DNA of 35,447 nt from M55B165 sp964423265 (GTDB taxonomy: Bacteria > Actinomycetota > Humimicrobiia > Humimicrobiales > Humimicrobiaceae): assembly GCA_964423265.1 (NCBI GenBank), contig CAYREF010000019.1, forward strand, positions 1 to 35,447, in the 5' to 3' direction. Made by a program: the position numbers and the translations under genes. The notes beneath the pieces were generated by a model. That model was not told where the DNA came from, searched no databases, and saw nothing but the letters and a program-made list of their open reading frames with translations. Shown one piece after another: positions 1 through 7,941 of the stretch (the stretch's first letter is position 1; each line of letters starts with the position of its first letter).

Positions 1-6
1 ATTAAA

Positions 7-34
7 TGTATGTTTGTATTTGTATGTTTGTATT
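7..34. repeat. 14-bp tandem repeat, two copies
   Basis: TGTATGTTTGTATT occurs twice head to tail (7-20 and 21-34), and a third copy begins but diverges after TGTT. It is outside any visible gene and its function is unknown. Confidence 0.8.
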
Positions 35-291
35 GTTAAGGCAAAGATACGGAGGGTGAACATATTCTCATCCCTATTTTTATTTTATACTTTTACCTCA
101 TCATCTCTTGTACCAAATACCGTTTATTAGTCTTACTCTAACCATATAAGGTAAAGAAAATTTGGAAAATATTTTCTCCTAACCAGTATTTATTTTTTCA
201 TAAAAGTGGTATCAAACTTATATTAAATAAGGAAAATAAATATCATATTGTATTTAAGCAGGCTTTTTTCAATGGCAAAAGCTCAATTCAA

Positions 292-320
292 TTGGAAAAA
301 AGAAATAATTGTTATAGAAT
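292..320 (+). promoter_or_regulatory. Candidate sigma-70 promoter for the dCMP deaminase-atp operon
   Basis: The -35 is TTGGAA (292-297), the spacer is 17 nt, and the -10 is TAGAAT (315-320). The predicted start near 327 leaves a leader of about 30 nt before the ATG at 357, with an AGGA element at 347-350. The match is reasonable but not perfect, and no other promoter is clear before atpI, so the whole block may be read from here. Confidence 0.5.
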
Positions 321-356
321 TAATTCCTATATTAAACATTACCCCTAGGAAAGTAT

Positions 357-812
357 ATGAATGACCAGCGTCCCAGTTGGGATGAGTACTTTGTTTCAAT
401 AACCAGGCAGGTAGCAACCAGGTCAACTTGCCTCCGCCGGAAAGTGGGGGCTATTTTGGTCAAGAATAAGAGGATACTTACCACAGGCTATAACGGGGCC
501 CCTATGGGAGTTGAAAATTGCCTTGAAATTGGCACTTGCTTAAGACAGGAACTGGGCATACCTTCCGGGCAGCGGCATGAAATTTGCCGGGGCCTGCATG
601 CAGAGCAGAATGCAATCCTGCAGGCTGCATACCACGGGGTGCAAATTAAGGAAAGCGTTATATATACTACTACCCAGCCATGTGTCATGTGTGCCAAGAT
701 GATCATAAATAGCGGGATAGGGGCAATCTATCATACTGAAAGCTATCCTGACCGCCTGGCAATGGACTTGCTAAAGGAAGCAGGAATAGAGATTATAAAG
801 CTGGACTTGTAA
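357..812 (+). CDS. comEB: Deoxycytidylate (dCMP) deaminase, ComEB family
   Basis: A 151-residue cytosolic zinc enzyme predicted to deaminate dCMP to dUMP, feeding thymidylate synthesis. The zinc/catalytic signature is clear: HAE at residues 81-83 (His ligand and catalytic Glu) and PCVMC at 108-112 (two Cys ligands). The N-terminal WDEYF and the GYNGAPMG stretch are typical of dCMP deaminases rather than cytidine or tRNA deaminases. Length is normal for the family. The ATG at 357 has AGGA six bases upstream. The gene ends 4 nt before atpI. A comEB-type gene just upstream of an atp operon is also seen in Firmicutes, so the linkage is conserved context rather than a functional link. The product is confident; the symbol follows B. 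subtilis usage. Confidence 0.93.
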   Translation: MNDQRPSWDEYFVSITRQVATRSTCLRRKVGAILVKNKRILTTGYNGAPMGVENCLEIGTCLRQELGIPSGQRHEICRGLHAEQNAILQAAYHGVQIKESVIYTTTQPCVMCAKMIINSGIGAIYHTESYPDRLAMDLLKEAGIEIIKLDL

Positions 813-816
813 GCTT

Positions 817-1197
817 ATGGCAAAGCTAGGCTTAACTTCTAAAGTTAATATTATTAGCGGAGCCCTGTTAGTTCTGGCGGCCGTAATAGTCTTTTTTATG
901 TTTCATTGGAAGTTATTTTTATCTATCCTTCTGAGTGAAATATTGGTTTACGGCTTGTTTGTGTCCACCATTTATATTTACCGGTATATATACAAAAAAC
1001 GCGACAGGAAAGCTTTGCAGCTTACAGCTTTGGTTTTTTATGGAAAGCTTGTATTTTTGGGGATAATGTTTTTTATCATTACCATGCTTGTCCCAGTTAA
1101 TGTTTCAGCCTTCTTTATATCTTTTGCCATATTGTTTACAATATTTTTAGGCATTGAGATAACTTTAATCTATAAGGGAATGATTTTTAGAAAATAG
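817..1197 (+). CDS. atpI: ATP synthase subunit I (AtpI-like assembly protein)
   Basis: A 126-residue protein with four predicted membrane segments (about 14-30, 35-55, 68-90, 95-120) separated by a basic loop (KKRDRK). Its size, topology and place immediately before atpB match AtpI, a small hydrophobic protein thought to help c-ring assembly; sequence conservation in that family is always poor. It starts 4 nt after the dCMP deaminase stop with no good SD sequence, so translation is probably coupled. Its own stop overlaps the AGGAAGGG (1196-1203) used by atpB. The assignment rests mainly on position and topology. Confidence 0.75.
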   Translation: MAKLGLTSKVNIISGALLVLAAVIVFFMFHWKLFLSILLSEILVYGLFVSTIYIYRYIYKKRDRKALQLTALVFYGKLVFLGIMFFIITMLVPVNVSAFFISFAILFTIFLGIEITLIYKGMIFRK

Positions 1198-1209
1198 GAA
1201 GGGAAACCG

Positions 1210-1962
1210 GTGGAGGAAGGAACCTTTAAAGTCTTGGAGCATTTTCACCTTAAGGTACTTGTGCCCATAAAGGTATTTGGAATTGATATATCCATTACCA
1301 ACCTTGTGGTTTCCATGGCAGGAGCAGCAATTCTTTTTTTTGCCTTATTTTACTTTCTAGCCATAAGGCCAAAAATTATTCCCGGCAAGCGGCAGACAGC
1401 AGCCGAGTTTATTATATATTTTATAAAAAAATACCTGGTCTACAATATGATGGAAAAGAAAGCTGGGGATAAGTGGTGGCCGCTGATTGCAGGTATTTTT
1501 CTGTTTGTGCTATCCAATAACCTAATCGGTCTCATACCAGGTGTATATATACCTACTGCCAATCCCATAGTGCCCTTGACCCTGGCAGTTGTGGTATTTT
1601 TTACGGTACAAATTACCAATGTGGTAAAAAACGGCTTCAGGGGAGTGGCAAGGACTTTTGCCCCGTCTTCTGTGCCTTCCTGGATGTATGTAATTGTGGT
1701 GCCCATTGAGATCGTCAGCGAGGTGGCCAAACCCTTTTCCATGTTTATAAGGCTATTTGCAAACATGCTTGCAGGCCATGTAATTATTTTTGTAACACTA
1801 GGCCTGATAATATATTTTAAAAACTATTTTATAGCTTTGGCTTCAGTTCCATTTGCTGTGGCTATAAATGTATTTGAGATTTTTGTAGGGGCTATACAGG
1901 CCTATATTTTTGCTGTACTTTCTTCAATGTATATTGGCGAGGCAATAACTGAAAAGAATTAG
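1210..1962 (+). CDS. atpB: F-type ATP synthase subunit a
   Basis: The 250-residue membrane stator subunit that forms the half-channels next to the c-ring. About five to six hydrophobic helices are visible. The essential arginine is Arg181 within RLFANMLAGH (181-190), and the last helix carries the conserved Gln230-Ala-Tyr-Ile-Phe. The start is GTG at 1210, preceded by AGGAAGGG (1196-1203). Length is normal. It is third in the dCMP deaminase-atp operon and is followed by atpE after 15 nt. Confidence 0.96.
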   Translation: MEEGTFKVLEHFHLKVLVPIKVFGIDISITNLVVSMAGAAILFFALFYFLAIRPKIIPGKRQTAAEFIIYFIKKYLVYNMMEKKAGDKWWPLIAGIFLFVLSNNLIGLIPGVYIPTANPIVPLTLAVVVFFTVQITNVVKNGFRGVARTFAPSSVPSWMYVIVVPIEIVSEVAKPFSMFIRLFANMLAGHVIIFVTLGLIIYFKNYFIALASVPFAVAINVFEIFVGAIQAYIFAVLSSMYIGEAITEKN

Positions 1963-1977
1963 TTAAGGAGGATGTAA

Positions 1978-2208
1978 ATGGATACTAATACGGCTGCAGT
2001 TTTAGCGGCAGGTTTTGCAATAGGTGTGGGGGCAATAGGCCCTGCCCTTGCTATTGGAAATTTGGTGGGAAAAGCACTGGAAGGGATAGCAAGGCAGCCT
2101 GAGGCAGCAGGACAGATCCAGACTGCAATGTTTATAGGGATAGCTTTTGCGGAAGCTATTGCCCTTTATGCATTAGTTATAGCTTTTATATTAATTTTTG
2201 TAACTTAA
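1978..2208 (+). CDS. atpE: F-type ATP synthase subunit c (proton type)
   Basis: A 76-residue helical hairpin that forms the rotor ring. The RQP loop is at 39-41 and the ion-carrying carboxylate is Glu59 in FAEAIALY. The first helix has the glycine-rich face (GVGAIGPALAIG). Aligned by eye to the Ilyobacter Na+ type, the Na+-ligand Gln is replaced by Ile26 and the Ser after the Glu by Ala60, so coupling to protons is inferred. It has the best SD sequence of the operon (AAGGAGG, 1965-1971), as expected for a subunit needed in many copies. Confidence 0.96.
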   Translation: MDTNTAAVLAAGFAIGVGAIGPALAIGNLVGKALEGIARQPEAAGQIQTAMFIGIAFAEAIALYALVIAFILIFVT

Positions 2209-2236
2209 TTTTGGTAATTAAAGGGGCGGCAAGAAA

Positions 2237-2740
2237 TTGGAAGAAGTGCTACAAATTATAAATCCCATGGCTAGCACAATCTTTTGGTCCATAATTGTTT
2301 TTGGAATTTTGGTATTGGTGTTATGGAAATTTGCCTTCAAGCCTATAAACAATATCATAGGCAAAAGGCAAAAGGAGATAAGGCAAAAGATTGATGATGC
2401 TGAAAGGCAGAAAGAAGAAGCCCAGAAGATATTGGATAAACAAAAGGAGGAACTAGAAAAAGAATGGGAAAAGGCAAAAAGGATAATTGAGGACAGCAAG
2501 GCCGAGGCTCAGAAGATAAAGACGGACATAGAGAAGGAAGCCAGGGAGAAAGCAAGGGAATTGCTAAGGGATGCTAGAGAAGAAATAGATAGGGAAAAAG
2601 AGAAATCATTGGAAGAAATCAGAGATAGGATTGTAGAGATTTCACTGGATGTAGCAGAGAAGATGATATCTAAAAGCATTTCTAAAAAGGACCATAAAAA
2701 AATTATAGAAGATAGCTTAAAAGAGGTAGAAAAGATCTAA
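2237..2740 (+). CDS. atpF: F-type ATP synthase subunit b
   Basis: A 167-residue peripheral-stalk subunit. One membrane helix (about 13-32, preceded by NPMAST) is followed by a long, highly charged Lys/Glu/Arg coiled coil (about 35-145). The start is TTG at 2237 with AAGGGG at 2221-2226. It abuts atpH with no spacer, so the two are probably translationally coupled. Only one b-type gene is present, so the stalk is likely a b homodimer. Confidence 0.93.
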   Translation: MEEVLQIINPMASTIFWSIIVFGILVLVLWKFAFKPINNIIGKRQKEIRQKIDDAERQKEEAQKILDKQKEELEKEWEKAKRIIEDSKAEAQKIKTDIEKEAREKARELLRDAREEIDREKEKSLEEIRDRIVEISLDVAEKMISKSISKKDHKKIIEDSLKEVEKI

Positions 2741-3313
2741 ATGACTAGTAAAGATAAAAACAGCACAGTATATCTGGCTAATTCTTTCTTGAATATTGCC
2801 CAAGCAGAAAATAGTATTGAAAAATTAGAGCAGGAACTTGAGGCATTGAGGGATATGCTGGATTCCAATGTTAAATTAAAGGAGCTTTTATCTGATAAGA
2901 CTGTCCCTGAAAGCAAAAGAACGGCTAATTTAGTGGAAGTACTGGGAGAAGATGCCACTCCGGCTATAAAAGCTGTGGCTCCGGCTATAGTGTCCCTGGG
3001 GCTTTTAGACAGGGTTGAGGCTATATGCCGGGAATATTCAAGACTTGTAAATAAATTTAGGAAACAGGTGGATATAGAGGTCATTAGTGCGGTTAAGCTG
3101 GACAAAAAGACAATTTCTAAGATAGGCAAAAAGGTAAAAAGGAAAACAAACTTAGAGGTGAGGATAAAAAATATTGTGGATAAGTCCATAATAGGTGGAA
3201 TTATTATACAAATTAAGGATGAAATAATTGACCTGAGCATAAAGAATAGGATGGAACAGTTAAAAGATGACTTAAAATCTATAGACCTGCGGGGTGAAGA
3301 GCTTGGCGCTTAA
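2741..3313 (+). CDS. atpH: F-type ATP synthase subunit delta
   Basis: A 190-residue subunit linking the top of the alpha3beta3 head to the b stalk. It has the N-terminal helical domain (YLANSFLNIAQAE...) and the C-terminal signature around residues 148-175, GGIIIQIKDEIIDLSI followed by a charged helix, close to the family pattern GGxxIxxxDxxID. The ATG at 2741 directly follows the atpF stop. The 3' end overlaps the start of atpA. Confidence 0.92.
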   Translation: MTSKDKNSTVYLANSFLNIAQAENSIEKLEQELEALRDMLDSNVKLKELLSDKTVPESKRTANLVEVLGEDATPAIKAVAPAIVSLGLLDRVEAICREYSRLVNKFRKQVDIEVISAVKLDKKTISKIGKKVKRKTNLEVRIKNIVDKSIIGGIIIQIKDEIIDLSIKNRMEQLKDDLKSIDLRGEELGA

Positions 3314-4829
3314 TATAGGGGCTGATAAGATAGCTGGCCTAATAAGTAAAAATCTGGAAAAATACAAAGCCGAATCAAAGGTTGAGGAAGTTGGAAGGGT
3401 GCTGGAAGCAGGTGATGGAATAATAAGGATTAGCGGCTTGGATAAAGCTATGGCTGGGGAGATGTTGAAACTTCCCGGAGATATCTACTGTCTTGCCCTT
3501 AATTTGGATGAAGACGATATAGGCGGCATTATACTGGGGGAAAGCAAGACTATCCAGGAAGGCGATATTGTAAAAAGGACCGGCAAGGTATTGAGAGTTC
3601 CTGTAGGTGAGGAGCTTGTAGGAAGGATAGTGGATCCTTTAGGGCGGCCCTTAGATGAAAAGGGTCCTATCAAGGCAAAACAGTACCGGCCAATCGAATG
3701 TAAAGCTCCCGAGGCAGTAGAAAGACAGCCAGTAGAAGAGCCGCTGCAGACTGGCATAAAGGCAATAGATTCCATGGTTCCTATTGGCAGAGGCCAGAGG
3801 GAATTGATAGTTTCAGACCGCAGGATTGGAAAGACTGCAATACTGATAGACACCATAATGAACCAGAAGGAAAAGGACCTATATTGCATACTGGTAATTA
3901 TCGGCCAGAAAACTTCCATTGCTGCTAGAATTGCAGATAAGCTTGAAGAGACTGGGTCCATGGACCATACTATCCTGGTTCTTGCTTCTGCTAAGTTTCC
4001 GGCAGCATTGCAGTATATTGCCCCTTACGCAGGATGTGCTATGGGTGAGCACTTTATGTATGGGGGAAAACATGCCCTGGTAATGTATGACGACTTATCA
4101 AAGCATGCAGTTAGCTACCGGGAACTCTCCCTGCTTTTAAGAAGGCCTCCGGGAAGAGAGGCTTATCCTGGAGATATATTTTACATCCATTCCAGGCTTC
4201 TGGAGCGTTCGGCCAAGCTTTCAGATAAATTAAGGGGTGGTTCCCTTACAGCCATACCTATAGTGGAAGTAAAAGGGGGAGATATTTCAAGCTATATACC
4301 CACGAATCTTATTTCCATTACTGATGGGCAGATATTTCTAGATACAGACCTTTTTAATGCAGGGGTAAGACCTGCTATAAATGCTGGAATGTCTGTATCA
4401 AGGGTTGGAGGCAGTGCCCAGATACCTGCAATGAAGAAAGTTGCGGGAATGTTAAGGCTTGACCTTGCAAGGTACAGGGAAATTGAGACTTTTGTTAAAT
4501 TTGGCACAGAGCTTGATAAGGAGACAAAGAAACAGGTAAAAAGAGGGGAAAGGACAGTAGAAGTATTAAAGCAAGAACAATATAAGCCTATGCCTGTAGA
4601 GGATCAGATTATTATACTTTTTGCCCTTACCCACGGGTTTTTAGATGATATTCCAATAAGTGAGGTTAAAAGGTTTGAAAATAAATTTATACCTTATATG
4701 TACAAATCCCACCAAGAAATTATAGATAGGCTGCACAAGAGAAAAAAAATTGATAACCAGGTAGAAGAAGACTTAAACAGCGCACTTAAGAAATTTAAGT
4801 CTAATTTTGTAGAGAGCGGGGAAGATTAA
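3303..4829 (+). CDS. atpA: F-type ATP synthase subunit alpha
   Basis: The non-catalytic nucleotide-binding subunit, 508 residues from TTG 3303. This start is preferred because GGGGTGA (3291-3297) lies 5 nt upstream; a GTG at 3294 would add three residues but has no SD sequence. Conserved blocks include YDDLSKHAVSYRELSLLLRRPPGREAYPGD and the arginine-finger segment SVSRVGG (Arg367). The P-loop reads SDRRIGKT (residues 171-178), whereas the usual alpha form is GDRQTGKT; Lys and Thr are kept. The gene overlaps the atpH end by 11 nt and abuts atpG. Identity is certain; the altered P-loop is unusual. Confidence 0.95.
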   Translation: MALNIGADKIAGLISKNLEKYKAESKVEEVGRVLEAGDGIIRISGLDKAMAGEMLKLPGDIYCLALNLDEDDIGGIILGESKTIQEGDIVKRTGKVLRVPVGEELVGRIVDPLGRPLDEKGPIKAKQYRPIECKAPEAVERQPVEEPLQTGIKAIDSMVPIGRGQRELIVSDRRIGKTAILIDTIMNQKEKDLYCILVIIGQKTSIAARIADKLEETGSMDHTILVLASAKFPAALQYIAPYAGCAMGEHFMYGGKHALVMYDDLSKHAVSYRELSLLLRRPPGREAYPGDIFYIHSRLLERSAKLSDKLRGGSLTAIPIVEVKGGDISSYIPTNLISITDGQIFLDTDLFNAGVRPAINAGMSVSRVGGSAQIPAMKKVAGMLRLDLARYREIETFVKFGTELDKETKKQVKRGERTVEVLKQEQYKPMPVEDQIIILFALTHGFLDDIPISEVKRFENKFIPYMYKSHQEIIDRLHKRKKIDNQVEEDLNSALKKFKSNFVESGED

Positions 4830-5729
4830 ATGGTTAAGGGAAGAGAAGTAAAGGAAAGAATTGAAAGCATAAGAGGCACCCGTAAGATTACTAAAGCTAT
4901 GCAGATGATTGCTTCTGCAAGGATAAAGAAAGCGCAGAAGAGAATAGAGGAAGCAAGGCCATTTATAGAGAAAGTGGAGGATTTCCTTTACAATTTGGGG
5001 TTTTGTGGAGAGATCCTTGATGACCGGCTGGTCAGGGTAAGGGAACCGGAAAGGGCAGTGCTTTTAATTGGAATTACTGCAGACAGGGGCTTATGCGGGG
5101 TATATAATTCAAATATAATTAATTTGATGAAGGACCAGATTAAAAAATTTGAAAGGGAAGGAAAAGAAGTTAAGCTTGATATAATTGGCACCAAGGGCAA
5201 GAACCATTTTCAGTACGCAGAATATACACTAGCAAAAGTTTATGAGCATCTTTCTGAATGGCCTAAATTTTTGGATGCCAGGGAAATATCGAGGGACTTT
5301 ATCTCAAGATATATTGTGGGTGATATAGATAAGGTAATTATTAACTACACTAGATTTATAAATCCGGTATCACACCTACCAACTACAATCCAGATACTTC
5401 CAATACCCATAAAGGAGCATATGGAGGAAAAGATGGCCAGAGAGGATGAGGGCATGGTGTGCAGATATATACCAGATTTTTATTATGAGCCCTCGCTTTC
5501 AGATATTGTCCAGTCTATTGTTCCAGAATATATATTTACTAGAATGTATGGGGCATTGCTTGAGTCTACTGCCAGTGAAATAAGCGCAAGGTTGACCTCA
5601 ATGAGGAAAGCGAGCGATAACTCAGATGATTTAATTAAAACCTTAACCAAAGAATACCATAAGCTGAGGCAGGAAGAAATTACCAGTGAGATAATTGAGG
5701 TAGTCTCAGGAACTGAAGCTTATGAGTAA
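4830..5729 (+). CDS. atpG: F-type ATP synthase subunit gamma
   Basis: The 299-residue central rotor shaft. The N-terminal helix (REVKERIESIRGTRKITKAM, then residues KKAQ) and the C-terminal helix (SARLTSMRKASDN, then a segment ending EIIEVVSGTEA) are the two strands of the coiled coil that enter the alpha3beta3 ring. The Rossmann-like middle begins GITADRGLCGVYNSN. It starts immediately after the atpA stop with no own SD sequence, which suggests coupled translation. Length is near the usual 285-295. Confidence 0.94.
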   Translation: MVKGREVKERIESIRGTRKITKAMQMIASARIKKAQKRIEEARPFIEKVEDFLYNLGFCGEILDDRLVRVREPERAVLLIGITADRGLCGVYNSNIINLMKDQIKKFEREGKEVKLDIIGTKGKNHFQYAEYTLAKVYEHLSEWPKFLDAREISRDFISRYIVGDIDKVIINYTRFINPVSHLPTTIQILPIPIKEHMEEKMAREDEGMVCRYIPDFYYEPSLSDIVQSIVPEYIFTRMYGALLESTASEISARLTSMRKASDNSDDLIKTLTKEYHKLRQEEITSEIIEVVSGTEAYE

Positions 5730-5750
5730 TACAGGGGTGGTTAATAGTTT

Positions 5751-7187
5751 ATGAATAATAAAGAAGGCAAAGGCGTAATTATAAGTATAAGGGGACCGGT
5801 GCTGGATATAGAGTTTTCTAAGGGGAAAATCCCTGAAATTTATACTGCCCTGGAAATTTACAAGCAGGATGATGGTGCAGGCAATAAAGAGAGGATAGTT
5901 GCTGAAGTCCAGCAGTCTATTGGAGATAACCGGGTAAGGGCTGTAGCCATGTCTTCAACTGACGGGCTTGCCAGAGGCATGGAAGTAATAAATACGGGAA
6001 AGCCCATTGAGGTTCCAGTGGGTGATGAAGTGCTTGGAAGGATTTTTAATGTGCTGGGGGAGACAAAAGACCTAAAAGAACAGAAAGTAGATGCTAAGAG
6101 AAGGCTATCCATTCACAGGGAGGCACCAGGAATAGAGGAGATTGATACAAAGACAGAGCTTTTTGAGACCGGGGTTAAGGTTATAGATTTCTTATGCCCG
6201 TTTGTCAAAGGTGGAAAGATTGGCATGTTTGGCGGTGCAGGAGTGGGAAAAACTGTAATAATTATGGAGCTTATCCATAATATAGCCATTGAGCATAAAG
6301 GTCTTTCAATGTTTGCCGGAGTGGGTGAAAGGACCAGGGAAGGCAATGAATTATGGCTGCAGATGAAGAACTCAGGAGTTTTGGATAATACTGCCCTTGT
6401 ATTTGGCCAGATGAATGAGCCGCCTGGAGCAAGGCTTAGGGCGGGGCTTACTGCGTTAACCATGGCTGAATATTTCAGGGATTATGAAGGAAAGGATCTG
6501 CTGCTGTTTATAGATAATATTTTCAGATTTATTCAGGCTGGCCAGGAGGTATCCACTCTTTTGGGGAAAATGCCTTCTGCTGTGGGTTACCAGCCTACGC
6601 TGGCAAGTGAAATGAGCAAACTCCAGGAAAGGATTACTTCAACCAAGAAGGGATCCATAACTTCGGTACAGGCAGTTTATGTGCCTGCAGATGACTTGAC
6701 TGATCCTGCACCTTCTACTACTTTTGCCCACCTGGATTCAACAGTGGTACTTTCCAGGGATATCTCTGAGCGGGGATTGTATCCTGCAGTAGATCCGTTA
6801 GCTTCATCATCTAGAATCCTTGACCCTGAGGTTGTTAGCCAGGAACACTATAATGTAGCCAGGAAAGTTAAGGAAATTCTGGAAAGGAATAAGGAGTTGC
6901 AGGATATCATTTCTATCCTGGGAATAGATGAGCTTTCAGAAGAAGATAAGTTAACGGTACAGAGGGCAAGAAAAATCGAGCAGTTTCTTTCCCAGCCTTT
7001 CTTTGTGGCTGAACAATTTACTGGAAAAGAGGGAAAGTATGTTAGTGTAGCAGAAAGCGTTAAGGGTTTTAAGGCAATTATAGATGGAAAATATGATGGT
7101 TATCCAGCGCAGGCATTCTATATGGTGGGTACCATTGAGGAAGCCGAGAAAAAAGCAGAGGAAATGCAAAATGAAGAAGAGGGTTGA
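5751..7187 (+). CDS. atpD: F-type ATP synthase subunit beta
   Basis: The catalytic subunit, 478 residues. The P-loop is GGAGVGKT (161-168), the catalytic-glutamate block is GERTREGNE (192-200), the Walker B region is LLLFIDNIFRF (about 250-260), and the DELSEED-loop is at 394-400. The ATG at 5751 has GGGGTGG (5734-5740) 10 nt upstream. Unlike alpha, its catalytic motifs are fully canonical. It is followed by atpC after 5 nt. Confidence 0.97.
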   Translation: MNNKEGKGVIISIRGPVLDIEFSKGKIPEIYTALEIYKQDDGAGNKERIVAEVQQSIGDNRVRAVAMSSTDGLARGMEVINTGKPIEVPVGDEVLGRIFNVLGETKDLKEQKVDAKRRLSIHREAPGIEEIDTKTELFETGVKVIDFLCPFVKGGKIGMFGGAGVGKTVIIMELIHNIAIEHKGLSMFAGVGERTREGNELWLQMKNSGVLDNTALVFGQMNEPPGARLRAGLTALTMAEYFRDYEGKDLLLFIDNIFRFIQAGQEVSTLLGKMPSAVGYQPTLASEMSKLQERITSTKKGSITSVQAVYVPADDLTDPAPSTTFAHLDSTVVLSRDISERGLYPAVDPLASSSRILDPEVVSQEHYNVARKVKEILERNKELQDIISILGIDELSEEDKLTVQRARKIEQFLSQPFFVAEQFTGKEGKYVSVAESVKGFKAIIDGKYDGYPAQAFYMVGTIEEAEKKAEEMQNEEEG

Positions 7188-7192
7188 TGTAA

Positions 7193-7582
7193 ATGGATAA
7201 AAAGAAAATCCATGCTTCTATAGTTAGCCCTGAACAGGAAATATTTGAAGGGGAAGTGGATTACATCAGCGTGCCTTCGGTAGAGGGCAGCATGGGACTG
7301 TTGCCTGGCCATATACCTGTAGTGTGCCAGCTAAAAGTTGGCATAGTTAAGTACAGGGTTGGAAGCAAGAGCGCATATGTTGCTGTCCAGAAAGGGTATA
7401 TGGAGTTTTTTGAAAATGATGTAAATATCATTACCGGAAGAGCTATAAAGACTACTGAAAGCCAGAAGGCGGAAGCAGTAAAAGAAGTTTCAAGAAAACA
7501 TGATATAGTCCAGGAAATTTCTGAGGAAACCAGGAAGGTTATACAGGCTATAGGTTCGCTTAAGGGCTTGAAGAGGAGATAG
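7193..7582 (+). CDS. atpC: F-type ATP synthase subunit epsilon
   Basis: A 129-residue subunit at the foot of the rotor. The N-terminal beta-sandwich (residues 1-86, with the SVEGSMGLLPGHIPV block) is followed by a shorter, charged helical tail (about 88-129). That tail is the part that can extend and inhibit ATP hydrolysis in other bacteria. The start is ATG 7193, 5 nt after atpD. It is the last gene of the operon; no clear intrinsic terminator follows. Confidence 0.92.
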   Translation: MDKKKIHASIVSPEQEIFEGEVDYISVPSVEGSMGLLPGHIPVVCQLKVGIVKYRVGSKSAYVAVQKGYMEFFENDVNIITGRAIKTTESQKAEAVKEVSRKHDIVQEISEETRKVIQAIGSLKGLKRR

Positions 7583-7811
7583 GGAGGCTGGTAACTTTTT
7601 TCGGTCATAGTATTTTAAATACGTCCTATTGTAATTTTTTATTTTAAAAGTAGTTATTGTAATATGGAATCTCTAATATTTTAGTTTTTGGCTATCATTC
7701 TATCAATTCACCTCTCTGTATGAAGGCTACCTTTTGAATACTTCAATTTAAACCAGGCATTATAAACAGTTCATTGGCAGCAAATACTGGGATTAAGGCT
7801 AAAAAATTTTC

Positions 7812-7831
7812 TAAAGTAAAATATTACTTTA
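7812..7831. promoter_or_regulatory. Perfect inverted repeat upstream of the HD-GYP promoter
   Basis: TAAAGTAA, spacer AATA, then TTACTTTA: 8-bp arms with no mismatch. The element ends 47 nt before the -35 hexamer, a distance that suits an activator or repressor site. It is too AT-rich to make a good intrinsic terminator. Confidence 0.4.
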
Positions 7832-7878
7832 TTAATATAGATATATATTATTTTATTAAATATATATAAATAATTTAC

Positions 7879-7908
7879 TTGACATATTAGTTAATAAATT
7901 AATATAAT
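7879..7908 (+). promoter_or_regulatory. Near-consensus sigma-70 promoter
   Basis: The -35 is a perfect TTGACA (7879-7884) and the -10 a perfect TATAAT (7903-7908), with an 18-nt spacer. It lies 33 nt before the ATG of the PAS/HD-GYP gene. This is the strongest promoter seen in the window. Confidence 0.85.
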
Positions 7909-7941
7909 AAATAAGCTATTCATGTTAAAGGATAATGGGTT

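Larger units (their letters stand above)
1..356. other. Upstream non-coding region
   Basis: No convincing gene is visible. It contains a short tandem repeat at 7-34, a 12-bp palindrome (GAAAATATTTTC, 165-176) in AT-rich DNA, and near its right end a plausible sigma-70 promoter for the dCMP deaminase-atp operon. A loose inverted repeat (TTTTTTCAAT near 265, ATTGGAAAAA near 291) overlaps the promoter -35 but has a mismatch and no T-tract. Confidence 0.5.
7583..7941. other. Intergenic region between atpC and the HD-GYP gene
   Basis: A 359-nt, very AT-rich region without a supported gene. It holds a perfect 8-4-8 palindrome at 7812-7831 and a near-consensus promoter at 7879-7908 for the next gene. 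No G/C-rich hairpin followed by a T-run is visible after atpC, so where the atp transcript ends is unclear. Confidence 0.6.

Noticed and set aside
165..176. GAAAATATTTTC palindrome near the left edge
   Set aside because: Short and within AT-rich DNA; likely chance without more support.
1440..1766. Minus-strand open frame of 108 codons opposite atpB
   Set aside because: Shadow of atpB in another frame; no SD sequence, family or independent codon pattern.
7583..7941. A riboswitch, such as a c-di-GMP type, before the HD-GYP gene
   Set aside because: No conserved riboswitch core or stable stem set could be found; the transcript leader is only about 25-30 nt.
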